Part shown: positions 1 through 15,405 of the stretch, piece after piece | Layout: each line of letters begins with the position of its first letter | Numbering within the stretch: the stretch's first letter is position 1 | Source of the DNA: Rhea pennata | Lineage: Eukaryota; Chordata; Aves; Rheiformes; Rheidae | Direction of reading: 5' to 3' | NCBI RefSeq assembly: GCF_028389875.1 | Contig: NC_084682.1 | Location: forward strand, 5,280,001-5,344,000 | DNA: 64,000 nt | The notes under the pieces: model-generated | Seen by the model: only the letters and a program-made list of their open reading frames with translations | What the model was told of the DNA's origin: nothing | The model's database searches: none | Translations under genes and position numbers: made by a program

Positions 1-3000
1 AATTCCCCAAGTCCCCAACAGGTTTCCCAGTCTGAAGTGACAGACCTCAGTACAGATAGGATTGACTTCTTCAGTGCTTTGGAGAAGTTTGTGGAGCTTT
101 CCCAGGAGAGCAGGTCACGAACCTGCTCCCATTCCAGGATGGAGGAGCAAGGAAGTGGAAGGAATGGGACCTCCAAGGTGTCTACTCTGGAATTGCCACC
201 TGCTGCAGATGGGGGTGCAGATGCTCAAAGGAACAGCTCTGCAAACTCCCCTCAAGCATCAGATGACTCTTCCACGGATGAAGAACAACAAAAGGTTAAA
301 ATAGTTTACTCAGTTTTTTGGGAACTGCTGCTCAAATATATCTTCAGTAGTTTCCTTGCTGTGAAATTGCTGTATGCAGGGGCTTTTCCAGTTCTGGCTT
401 TCACTGAACAGGATGGTTTTCTGGGGAGAGATTGCTAGATACTTGCCCTTTTCTGCACTTCTTCCTTAAACATCTGTTTTCTAGCTGCTGGTAGAGACGA
501 GGCACTAGCTGAGTCAACCTTGATCTGACCAACTGTGCTGTTCTCATGAGAAACTTATTTTTGAGTTTTGCATAAGGAGAGCAGATAGGTGGGACTTGAC
601 CTGTTAACACAGCTGAACTCTGAACACAAGAGACTAGATAGTAACCTGAACCTGTGCAGATATTTATCTGACTTGAATCTATTTAGCTGACTTTATCTGT
701 TATCCACCAAATAATAGAGCAAAGCTAGTACCTTTCTCTGGTTGGAAAGTACCAGCATTGAGATAGCAAATTGAGGATAGATGGATGAGGACTGATAGAA
801 GAAGAGAGTGAGTGGGTCCAAGCCTGGGGTGTTGGAGTAGGGGATGTCATGGTTCACTTCTCTCCTGGGGCAGAGATGTTCATGACAGAATTTAATAACC
901 TCCTGAATTTAGGTATCTTTCTCTTCTAATTGTTTTCCACCCTGCAGGGCTCTCATAGGGACTGATGGTGGCCGAGCCCATCATTTTCTAGGAGCCTCTC
1001 TCATTTAAATGCCACACTGCTTATTTGAATCTTTTCTATCTCCATGTGAGACAGAGGGATCTTCCAGTTATAATAGGCCAATACCATCTCCAGCAATCTG
1101 GCAAAAGGAGCCTCTGTGCTGGCAGAGGGAGCTTCTCTGGCTATTTTCCTTAGGGATATTAGAGCATTTCAGCACTTAGTCATTCTTTATGCTGTATATC
1201 TGTTCAGTTGGTGATCACCCTGTACTTGGGATCCACTTCTGCACACTAGCACTTGGACTTCACATTTCTTTTGCGAGACTGTGCACCCCTTTCCTTTAAG
1301 CTATTGCCATTCATTTTTTTTTGTCAGCATGGCTGATCCATTTTATAACTCCCCTGTTTCTGTGTTGCAGGAGGTCCCTGAGCTGCCTAACACAGGCCAT
1401 CTCACAAGATCCCACTCAGAAAATGCAATTTCTGTGAAGGAAATTATCACAGAGATTGAATTGATCAACCAGGGAGCAGGACCTGCCCAGCAGAAAGAGG
1501 GTTCAGCTAACCATTCCCAGACACCAAAGAGGAACACAGTGCATGAGTTGCCAGTCGAGGTTGTCTGGGCATCAGAGAGGGTGGAGCAGAGCGAAGGAGC
1601 CTGTACTGGATACCAGGAGAAGGAGAAGGACTCTCTGCAAGCTGAGCAAGAAGGTAGCTCCTCATTGCAGCTCTTTTCCTGCAAATCGGACCTGGAGGAA
1701 GGCAGCCCTGCAGGAGAACAGCAAGAGCCTCAGGGGCAGAACATCAGTCCTGAGCCAAAGTGGTGCCCAGGCTCTGTCAGACGGGCCACCTTGGAGTTCG
1801 AGGAGCGCTTGAGACAAGAGCAGGAGCATCAGCATGCCACCCCGGGCGGTGTCTTACCCACTCGCAAAAACTCCAGGAATGACTCTCCTGCTGCTGAGCT
1901 CCTGCTGCGGGGGAAGAATGAGGAGCCACCCCTGGAGCTGGCTCCAGAGAGTGACAAGGTGCAGGGTCCAGGTGCTGAGGAATTGCTGCCTCCTGGGGCA
2001 GCACAGCCTGCAGGCAGACATCCTTCCGTGCCTGTTGCCTGTCCTCCCTATGAGGCTGTGCCTGCAGAGCCCAGCCTGGAGCAAGAGGTAACAGCTCAAG
2101 AGTGCAGGACAGTCATCTCGCTTGATGGCACAGAAGAGTCAGCCCTGCCCTCCCTCCTCCCCAAAAGAATTGAAATCATTGAGTACACTCCCATGCTCAA
2201 GTCTGCAGAGCGTCCTGGCGGTAGCTGTGAGCAGGGTGGGCTGGCCACAGCCATCCCTCCTTTAGATGAAAACTTGAATCCTTCGTTGCGCTCAGAGAAG
2301 GTCCCTACCTGTCTCAAAGCTCTGACACTGGTTAGTCTTTCGTTGCCAGAGCATGCGGTACAAAGGCAGGCCACCTTCACTGTAGGAAGCCCTAGTGAAG
2401 AAGGTGGTGGGTTATCCATTCACCTTGGTGCTGCTTCCCCCTCTGTCCAGGTGGCCTGCATGCCTTCAGCCAGCCCAGATTGCTCTTCCTACCCGTACGT
2501 CATTCACGTGGAGGGTGTCACTGAACAGAGCACGAGTACAGACGATGAGCCAGCCATGCCTTGTGGCACTGAGAGGAATGGCAGCCTCCCATGCAGGGAC
2601 AGCAGCAAGCCTTTGTGCAGAGGGGGCAGCGGCACCTCCAGGCAGCTGAGCAGCGAGGACTTACCCAGCCAACGCACTGAAAATGTGGGCGTTACGGACA
2701 TCTCTTTCCTGTGCTGCGGCCTCCCCCACAGCTCCAGCAGCCACAGCATGGACGAGCACAGTAACAACCCCGGCCTTGTCAAGCAGCGGACAAAGGAAAT
2801 AGAGGCCCGGATTCGGCACGCAGGACTCACTACACCCTCCCACATGAAACGCTCAGCATCCTTAGCCAAGCTAGACTGCCTAGATCTCTCCAAGGACGAC
2901 TTATCCGAGAGGGAATCGGCCTCTTCTGACGCCAGCCCGGTGCTTCTCACCTGTGTTGCGCTCAGTCGAAGCTTTTGCGGGGGAACGTTGGAGGGGGGCT

Positions 3001-3377
3001 TAGAAGGTCCATGTGAAAAGCACTGCAGTTCCTCTCTGCCAGCCCTTCAGGATCCAAAGCCTACTAAGCATTTTGTAGAGCAGCTAAGAACGACAGAATG
3101 CATTGCCCAGAGCAAGCCAGTGGAGAGACCGTTAGCTCAATATGCCAAAGAGTGTGGCTCGAGTCAGCAGAGTTTGTTTCCCAGTACGGATCCAACGTGG
3201 ACTAACTCTGAGGAGGGTTCTCCACTGCTGCAGATGCAGGTTGTGAACTCCTTGTCTCCAGTTCAAAGCCTGGCTGTCGCACCCAGGCAGCAACACGGTA
3301 GAACTCACCCTCTGAGGAGACTCAAAAAGACCAATGATAAAAGGCGGACAACCAATCCACTCTATAATACTATGTGA
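1..3377 (+). CDS. SSH2: Slingshot protein phosphatase 2, C-terminal part (last two coding exons)
   Basis: Coding exons are 1-294 (open at the left edge; a true acceptor could lie just inside or before it) and 1371-3377. The first ends AAG before a GT at 295; the second follows TTGCAG and joins in phase 0. Together they encode 766 residues, about the C-terminal half of the usual ~1,400-residue protein. The N-terminal SSH domain and the dual-specificity phosphatase domain are therefore outside the window. Recognised by SSH2 tail signatures: DFFSALEKFVELSQ, SENAISVKEI, PGSVRRATLEFEERLRQEQE, a RSASLAKLD segment, VERPLAQYAKE and the C-terminus TNPLYNTM. The family dephosphorylates and so activates cofilin/ADF; the tail is Ser-rich, contributes to F-actin binding and carries phospho-regulated sites. 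CORO6 follows on the same strand as in mammals. SSH1 and SSH3 lack this exact ending, so the paralogue call is firm. Confidence 0.95.
295..1370 (+). other. SSH2: SSH2 penultimate intron
   Basis: GT at 295-296 and AG at 1369-1370 bound a 1,076-nt intron that splits the SSH2 tail in phase 0. The frame stays open upstream of the acceptor to about 1281, but that read-through has no SSH2 similarity and is taken as intronic. I see no other gene, repeat or RNA in it. Confidence 0.85.
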
Positions 3378-6300
3378 TTCTGAGCCCTCAGCTGTGATTT
3401 CTTACAAAAGAGAACCCATGTTGTTGTGTTCACACAAGGGGCAGGTGTAATATATAAGGAACATGCACTTTATTGGTTAATTTTATATATATATATTGTC
3501 ATTTTACTGTTCCTGGCGCATGTAGGTGTGGGTTGGTTCTTCTGTGTGTGACTCTGACTGCAGGACTGTTTGTTTTTTAATTTTTTTTTTAACTCAGATA
3601 ACCTCAAATGTTCTTTTTTTGTTAGTTTGTTTTAAAAGAACACCTTTAGCAAATGAAAATTGCTTTTGGATCACTTCTGCAAGATCGAGTTTTGCGTAGA
3701 ACCAGGTCCTAGTTTCTAACTTGAATTTCCCCCATGCCTTGAAATGGTGCTGAGCAGTTGTTGGAGTGAGAACCCTTGTAAATGTGAAGGCTGTGCCAAG
3801 ATCCCTTTGTTTGGCCTTTTGTTTCTGCAAACTGGAACTCCATGACTGTGGCAGGTCACTTATGAAACTGCTTCAGGACAAACTCCCCCCAGGCTTGGTT
3901 CTGCTCGTGTCTCCCCGAAAGGAGTGTGCGGTAGTAAATCACGCTGGCGGACAGGCTTTAAAAACCACGAGCCGCCTGTCGCTGTCTCGCAGAGCCCTGA
4001 GCTCTGTAGCGAGGTGGATCACCAGCCTCCCACACAAGCAGAGTTCCTCTGCGAGCCTCCAAGTTCGTTTGTCCTCAATTATGCCGAAAAAAAGCGACAC
4101 GAGAGGAGGAAAACCCACAAGACCAGAGTGTTCTTTTAAAACAAATGAGTCTGTAGGGTTTTAACCCTTCCATTACTTGAATACTGCTGTGGGCCTTCCA
4201 AGTTCATGGCCATATCATCTGCTCTCTACCCTCCTGCGGCCTCCTCTCCGCCCTAACACTGTTCTTCTCTCGTGCTGCCTGAGTTTCTTTCCTTTTCCCC
4301 CTCTGTCCCACTCACAGGCACTTCTGTTTGCTTCCAGAGGCTGTTGTAGTTGTTACATGATGCATTTCGCTACTGAATGCAAAGCTTTGTCCTCTCTGCT
4401 GTCACTCCTAACACTCAACCCAGAGGGAAGATCTTTTCTGGAAGGTTTCTTTTTTCTTTTTTTTTTCCCTAAATTGTTGTATATATGGTATTTATATAGG
4501 GGTTTTTTGGCATTTCTATGTTTTGTTTTGTTTTTTCTAAAAAAAAAAAATAGGGGGAGGCAAGACTGCATTCTGTAAACTGGAAAACTAAACCACCTTC
4601 CTCAAACTCAGTGCTGTTCATTTTGTAATCTCCAAAGAAATGGAGTGGATTGGACTTGTAAGTTGTCTTCCCTTTCCAAAAGTGAGCCTCGATGCCAGCT
4701 GCTGCCAAAAGTGTCCCTTCCCCTCCTGACCTGCATGAACCCCTGTTACCCCACTGCAGGAGGGTGACTGCATATCTGCCTGCCTGCCTCCCCCCAGGAG
4801 ACACTGGCTGTCCCGGGACTGCTGTGAGCCATTCTGGGTTCTTGCTTCCCTGAAGAACAGTGGTGGTGTGCATTTGAAGGGCCTGCTCCAAATTTCAACA
4901 GGATTTGGCTTATTCATGGTTCCAGAGCATTTGGCTAATTCAAGACCCCTCTTTTGCCAGTGGTGCAAATCAGCAAATTGTATGTCTGCTAGAGGGAGCA
5001 CAGAGAAAGGCGCTTGGCTGTTGTAGGAGAGCTGTCCTACAAGAGTCCTGTCTTCAGTCCCACAGCAGGTCTGTGGCAGGGCACCAAACAGCACAACTGA
5101 GCTGGTGCTTGGCTGTGCCCCAGACCTGCCCTCTGGGGAGGAGTGAAGCAGAAGATGCAGAATGGCTCCAGCTGCTGAAAGCCCAGCCCGGGGAGGATGT
5201 GTCGAGGGAGGAGCAGCAGACCAGGACGGACCTAGAAAGCAGCGCGGGTGCTGCAGAGCCTTGCGGGCACTGATGGGACAAGCTCATCTTGAGCTGTTGA
5301 GCAGCACAGCACCGAAGCACTGGGGAGTATTGGGAAGCAGCATGTGTCTGTCCAAGGGCAAGAGGTTTCCTTAACCCTATAGCTTGCCCGCTTCCAGCAA
5401 CAGAGGATATGCTAGCAGGCCCCACAGTCATACAAGCCCAGGGAGGAATCCCACCTCTGCTGCCCTCCTGTAGCTCCTCGGGATCCTCCTACACTGCTTT
5501 ACCAGAGCCCAGCACTGGCAGCCTGTGTGCACGATGCTGCGAGCATGTCTCAGGCCTTCTCCAGCAGCAACATGCGCATTATCCCCTTCCTTCCAAGGAG
5601 CTCGAGCCCTGCTGAGGGATGAGGGGGTTGTCACCTGTGCTGGCTGCAGGCTGGAGCACGGCCTGGAGTAGCCCGGCAGGACCCCGTGTTGGGTCAAATA
5701 GCATGTTCTCTCAGGCAATTTCAGTCACTATAAGTCGCATAGAGCCTGACCCAGGAGGCCAGGTCATTCTTTAGGACACTGAAACATTTGGCCTCTCCTG
5801 GCCAACTCCAGCTGGCTTGGAGCTGGGCAGCAGTGTGTAAAGGTCAAGTGGCTCATGTCATCTTGTGAAGGACAGTTTCAGTCTTTGCTTCCCATCCTCC
5901 TGCTAAGCCTCGCTTGCCTGCTGTCCCTGACCCTGCAGTGGTGTCTGCCCCTCTGCGGGTGGCAGGGATGGGTTGCCACAAAGCATGCCTTCTGTGTTGG
6001 CAGGAGCGTTTTGGTTTGCGACATGTTCCTGTGGCAGTGATGTGCTTGCAAGGGGAAAGAGCTGTGCATGGTTTTTTTTTTTCTTTGAGTGAGAGGAGAT
6101 GACCAGGTTTTGCCCCAGCTCAGTCTCCAGAGAAATGCCCCATAGAAAGGCTCTTTGCAGACCAGAAGTGCTTTCTTCCAATACTCCTGTTCAAGTGCTT
6201 CAGCTGGAGAGCAGTGTTTCTGCAGTGAAGGGCTGTCCTCCCTCAGAGCAAAGGCCCGCGTTGGGGAACTGTTTTGCTGCATCCTTGTGCTGGGCTCTGG

Positions 6301-6943
6301 CCCAGCATAACTATGCTCTTTCTCTGTGGAGAGCACCAGGCAAGGTTTTCTCTTTTGCAGGCGGTTATGAAGGCCTTGGAGGTCTTGAGGCTCTGACCTA
6401 GATGGCAGAAAGGGGAATTGGCTGGAGGGATGTGTCACATGCAGCTCTCTGGGGGCTCTGTGTCCTCCTTGGCGAGTCTCTTGTCAATGGAGCCACTGAG
6501 ATCAGAGGTCTCTGAGGACAGCGTGGTCCCTTCTCCATGCTAGCGGCTTGCAGCTGGGCAGTGGGAATTGGGCTCGCTCCTGGTCCCTGCGGCCGTCCCA
6601 CAGGAGCTTCCTGTGGCCTGCTGAGCACCTCGAGGAGCAGCGCCTTCCCCAGAGGGGAAGGAGCAGCGTTCCCAAAGCGGTCCGCAGCCGACAAGCCTTG
6701 CTGATACAGGGGTTTATGGCGAACGTGGTGTTTTAAGGGCATTTTGTTCAAAGCAACTGTTCTGGTCTCTCGCGAAGCCCTCTTGGAGGACGCTTTATTG
6801 TTTACATTGACTCCCGTACAATATCTCAGCCGTTGCCTCCCTCTTGCCCGCCTGATCTCTGGCTGTACTGTAACGTGTGAGCCTTGCACAAACGGATAGT
6901 GTGTGCGTGAAACTGGTTTTTACACTGCATTCTGTTGCACTCA

Positions 6944-6976
6944 ATGGTGTGTGTGCGCGTGTGCGTGCGTGTGTCC
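6944..6976 (+). repeat. (GT)n/(GCGT)n microsatellite in SSH2 3'UTR
   Basis: An alternating purine-pyrimidine run of GTGTGTGTGCGCGTGTGCGT type, about 33 nt, capable of Z-DNA. It sits close to the start of the GC-rich part of the 3'UTR. Confidence 0.8.
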
Positions 6977-7808
6977 GGTCTGCTTGAGAAGTTGTGACAT
7001 GTACAAATCTCTCCCACCCTTCCGTGGGGCCGCGTTCCCAGCGGGTGCCAGAAGGGCCGCGGGGTGACGCCGCTTCGGGCTCCGCTGCGTTTTAACCGGG
7101 GCAGGGATTAGCTCCGCGCCCCTCTGCCGGGAGAGGCCTGGTGGAAGGCGGCTCGTCCCAGCGCAGGCTCCCGCCAGGCCGCGGCGGAGCAGCCTGCCCG
7201 GGGCGAGCCGCTGTGGCAGAGCTGCTAGGAGCGGGCACGGGCGCCGCGCTGCGCCGTGCCTCCCCGCCGGCTGCACCCTCGGCACCTCCTGGTTCGCCCT
7301 GAGAGCCCGGCAGCCCTCCCGGCCTGGTGGGGAGGGGAAGCCGCTGCCGCAGCGGTGCCCTGCTCGCCGGCCGCCGCGTCCTGCCTTAACGCGGTCCTAG
7401 CTCCACGCGAAGCCCCGAGGGACGGGCTCCCGAGGCGGCGGCGGACGGTGGCGCGGCGGCGCTCCGGGCTGGGCAGGCGCTCGCGGCCGCCCCGGGGCAG
7501 TGCCGCGGGCAGCTCCGGTGGCCCGAACGCGGGCGCCGGTGCCTTGACGCGGCGTGCATGCGCTGGCTGGCGGGGGTTCCTGCCGGGCTGGCGGCGTGGC
7601 GCGGGCGAGCGCTGAGCCCCGGGGGCGCCTGGCGGTAGAGCTGCGACCTGGGCAGGGGAGCGCCGTGGCCCGCTGCCCCTCCGCGATCCTCCTTGGTGGC
7701 TGGGACCATCCCCTCCTCCCATAAAGACTTTATGACCGATGTGCTCAGCTGTTTTTAAATGTGAACTTGTGCACTGACGTGCAGATTCAATGTTCTTGTT
7801 ACCGAATG

Positions 7809-7814
7809 AATAAA
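7809..7814 (+). terminator. SSH2: Polyadenylation signal AATAAA, SSH2
   Basis: Canonical AATAAA followed by a T-rich stretch (GTTTTATTTTG). It is the first canonical signal in this orientation that I see after the SSH2 stop. A CATAAA lies about 90 nt upstream at 7721-7726 and could be a minor site. Confidence 0.7.
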
Positions 7815-7834
7815 GTTTTATTTTGAAGATGACC

Positions 7835-9440
7835 GGCGTGTGGCCGCCTCCTGTTCGGGAACGGGCCTGGGCGCAGCGAGCGCTCCCCGCCGCTCGCGGG
7901 GCCGGGGCGCCCGGGCGCTGCTTGCCTCCCCTGCCGGGAGGGTTAGTGGCCCCATCATGTTACGAGACACCTCCTGTCTCCGGGCCAAGGAGCCGCTGCT
8001 CCCTGGAGAGGAGCTATCCCAGATCCTGCTGCCGCCGCAGGGCGGGTGCCAGGGGTCCCGTCCAGGCCCTGCGGGGCCCTCGCTGCGGGCGGGAGGGCTG
8101 CTGTCGGGGCCGTCGCGTGCTCTGTCTGGGCAGAGCTGGGGAAGGGGCTCAGGTGCACGCGAGGCTTTAGCCGGGAGCCTGCACCGGCTCAGCTCGCTCT
8201 GCCGGGGAGCTCAGCGGGAGCCAAGCACCAAGCTGCAGCCCAAGCCAGCGTCTGCGCTGCGAAGCAGCCCGCCACAGATGAGTTGGGTTTGCACTGCCGT
8301 GTCCCGCTGTGGCAAGAAACCACATTGTAAAGGTCTCTGCAGGCTGTGGCCGCCCTCCCCGGCCCACGCATGGGGAGCAGAGGGGCTATGAGCAAGGAGC
8401 ACGGAGTCAGAGCCCCTCTAGCTCACGCTCATCGTCCCTGTGCTCCTACAGGACGAGTCGGGGCTGAGCAGGCACTGGGGCACAGGGTCAGAGGTGCAGG
8501 ACCTCCGCTGAGGGATAGAGGGGTCAGGATGCGCCATCCAGCCCCGCTCCCCCAGCAGCGGTCCCTGGACCAGGACCGGGGAAAGGCTTTGGGGGCCTTT
8601 GCTTGCTGGGCAGTGGTGTGGAGAGGGGATGTCGGACGTGGGCTCGCTCCACCCCGTGCTCACCAGCAGAGCGAGCTGGGGCCACAGCAGGATGGGGCAG
8701 CCTGGGGGGGCCTCCACAGCCCCCCGCCTCCCTGCTGCCCCTTCAGCAGGGTGAGGAATGCTGTCACCTTTTTCCTGTCTTTTTGCCAGCCGCCCTGTCC
8801 TGCCTGGCTCAGCCAATGCTCGGCCAGCTCCGCTTGGTGCCCTTGTAGGGTCCAGGGCTCGCTGCCTTTCCAGGAGCCAGGGCTCTGCTCCCGCAGCTCC
8901 CCGAGCCCTGCAATCCCTTAATCCCCTCGGGGCATCCCTGCGGGGGCGGTTGGGCTGCGCTAAATCCTAAATCCAGCCTGTGATTGCATCTGTAACGATC
9001 CCAGATCCCACCGTGCAGGGCTGGGGCTGAGATGGGAGCTCACCTCTGTGGGGCTGCAGCCCCCGTGCCCCAGGGGCCCAGAGCCTCCTGCACTCCCACG
9101 GCAGGAGAAGGAGCAGCCAGGGCCGGTGGCAGCTGGGGGCTCCGTGGGACGGGGTGGCCCTGGAGCGAGGGGGCACCCGTGCCCCGAGCCCGGGGCAGCG
9201 GGGTCGCAGCCCTGCAGGATGCCCAGCCGCCCCATACCCCGCTTGGCTCGAGCCCTGGGCAGAGGTGGCCCCCGGGGCAGCAGCAGCCAGGGGGTCTAGC
9301 GGGATGGGGGGCTTGGCTTGGCCCCCCGTCACCCGCCTGCGCACCATGCTGGGGGCTGTGGGCACCCTGGGGCTCCCCCGGCTGCGGTGGAAGGGGCCCC
9401 TAGGGGCGGGGGTTGGGTGTGCCAGGCCAGACCCCATCCC
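7835..9440 (+). other. Intergenic region between SSH2 and CORO6
   Basis: GC-rich sequence with many G and C runs. Six-frame translations give only proline-, glycine- and arginine-rich stretches with no homology I recognise. No RNA gene or mobile element was recognised. It may contain distal promoter elements or an upstream non-coding exon of CORO6. Confidence 0.5.
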
Positions 9441-9930
9441 TGGGGGCCGGGCCGGGCCGGGCCGGGCCCCCCGCCTCCCGGTGCCCGCCGCGGGGGGGCT
9501 GTGCCGGCCCCGGCGCCCGGCTCCGCTCAGCTGTTCTCTGCGGCAGCGGCTCTGCGCGCCGCGCCCGGCTGTGCCGAGCCGAGCCGAGCCGAGCCGAGCC
9601 GAGCCGGGCCGGGCCGGGCCGGGCCGGGCCAGGCCGAGCCAAGCCGAGCCGGGCGGAGCGGGGGCGAGACCGGGCCGGGCGGAGCGGAGCCGGGCGGAGC
9701 GGGGCGCAGCGGCGGCCGCGCCCGCAGGAGCCGCGGAGCGCAGGTGGGAGCCGAGCCGCGCCGCGCCGGCGGGGCCGCGCCGGGAGCGAGCCGGGCCGGG
9801 CCGGGCCGTGCGGGCCGCGGGCGGCGGGGCGGCGGCTCGCGGCCCCCCGGGCCCCCCGGGCCCCCCCGGGCCCGCGGCCCCTCGCCCGCCCGCCGTCCCG
9901 GCAGCAGAGGGCTATATTTGGAAAGTGACC
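9440..9930 (+). promoter_or_regulatory. CORO6: CpG-rich putative promoter and 5' exon region of CORO6
   Basis: Nearly pure GC with very high CpG density, including GC-box-like and pentameric repeats. CORO6 coding begins just after an acceptor at 11087, so at least one non-coding 5' exon must lie upstream; CAG/GTGGGA around 9739-9746 is one possible donor. An AT-rich CTATATTTGG at 9912-9921 interrupts the island. Start site and exon limits are not determinable from sequence alone. Confidence 0.5.
9576..9655 (+). repeat. GCCGA/GCCGG pentanucleotide tandem repeat
   Basis: Five or more GAGCC units run into five GGGCC units and then degenerate copies, period 5. The same repeat family recurs near 21480-21530, 23829-23864 and 28115-28144. 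Confidence 0.85.
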
Positions 9931-10034
9931 TCTGGTCGTTCCCGGAGCAGCCGCTGCGGATTCAACTGTGGCAACGTAATGGCACGGCCGGGAAGCAGGA
10001 GCAGGGCTGTCCCGCCTGCACCTCGCCCGGCTCT

Positions 10035-10305
10035 GCTTGCGCCCCTCTGCACCCCTCTGCACCCCTCTGCACCCCCGCACCCTGCCTGCACCCTGCCTCC
10101 ACCTGACCCGACCCCTGCTTGCACCCCCTGCACCCTGCCGGCACCCCGTCCAGCCATTCACAACCCCCGACACCTCCTCCAGCCCCTGCTTGCACCGCTC
10201 TGCACCCCGCCTGCACCCCGTCCGGCCCTGCTGACACCCTGCTTGCACTCTGTCCGGCCCTGCTCACAGCCCCTGCCCGCACCCTGCCCGCACCCTGCCC
10301 AGCCA
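10035..10305 (+). repeat. Degenerate tandem repeat of about 10 bp (CTCTGCACCC-type)
   Basis: It starts as three near-perfect CTCTGCACCC copies at about 10043-10075, then decays into CCTGC(T)TGCACC and CCGTCCGGCCCTGC variants. The tract is C-rich and purine-poor. It lies in the region upstream of the CORO6 start codon, probably in its first intron. Its frames are open only because the unit contains no stop triplets. Confidence 0.75.

Positions 10306-15405
<5,100 letters not shown>

Larger units (their letters stand above)
3378..7830 (+). other. SSH2: SSH2 3'UTR
   Basis: About 4.4 kb follows the TGA at 3375-3377 and runs to a canonical AATAAA at 7809-7814 with no convincing earlier signal. SSH2 has a long 3'UTR in other vertebrates, so this assignment is reasonable. 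AT-rich tracts (3480-3500, 3590-3620, 4450-4560) give way to a GC-rich segment at about 7020-7720. No open frame in it resembles a known protein. The exact cleavage site is inferred. Confidence 0.7.

Noticed and set aside
1281-1370. In-frame Met-starting extension 5' of the last SSH2 exon
   Set aside because: A strong acceptor at 1370, phase-0 continuity with exon 1-294 and no SSH2 similarity before 1371 indicate intronic read-through.
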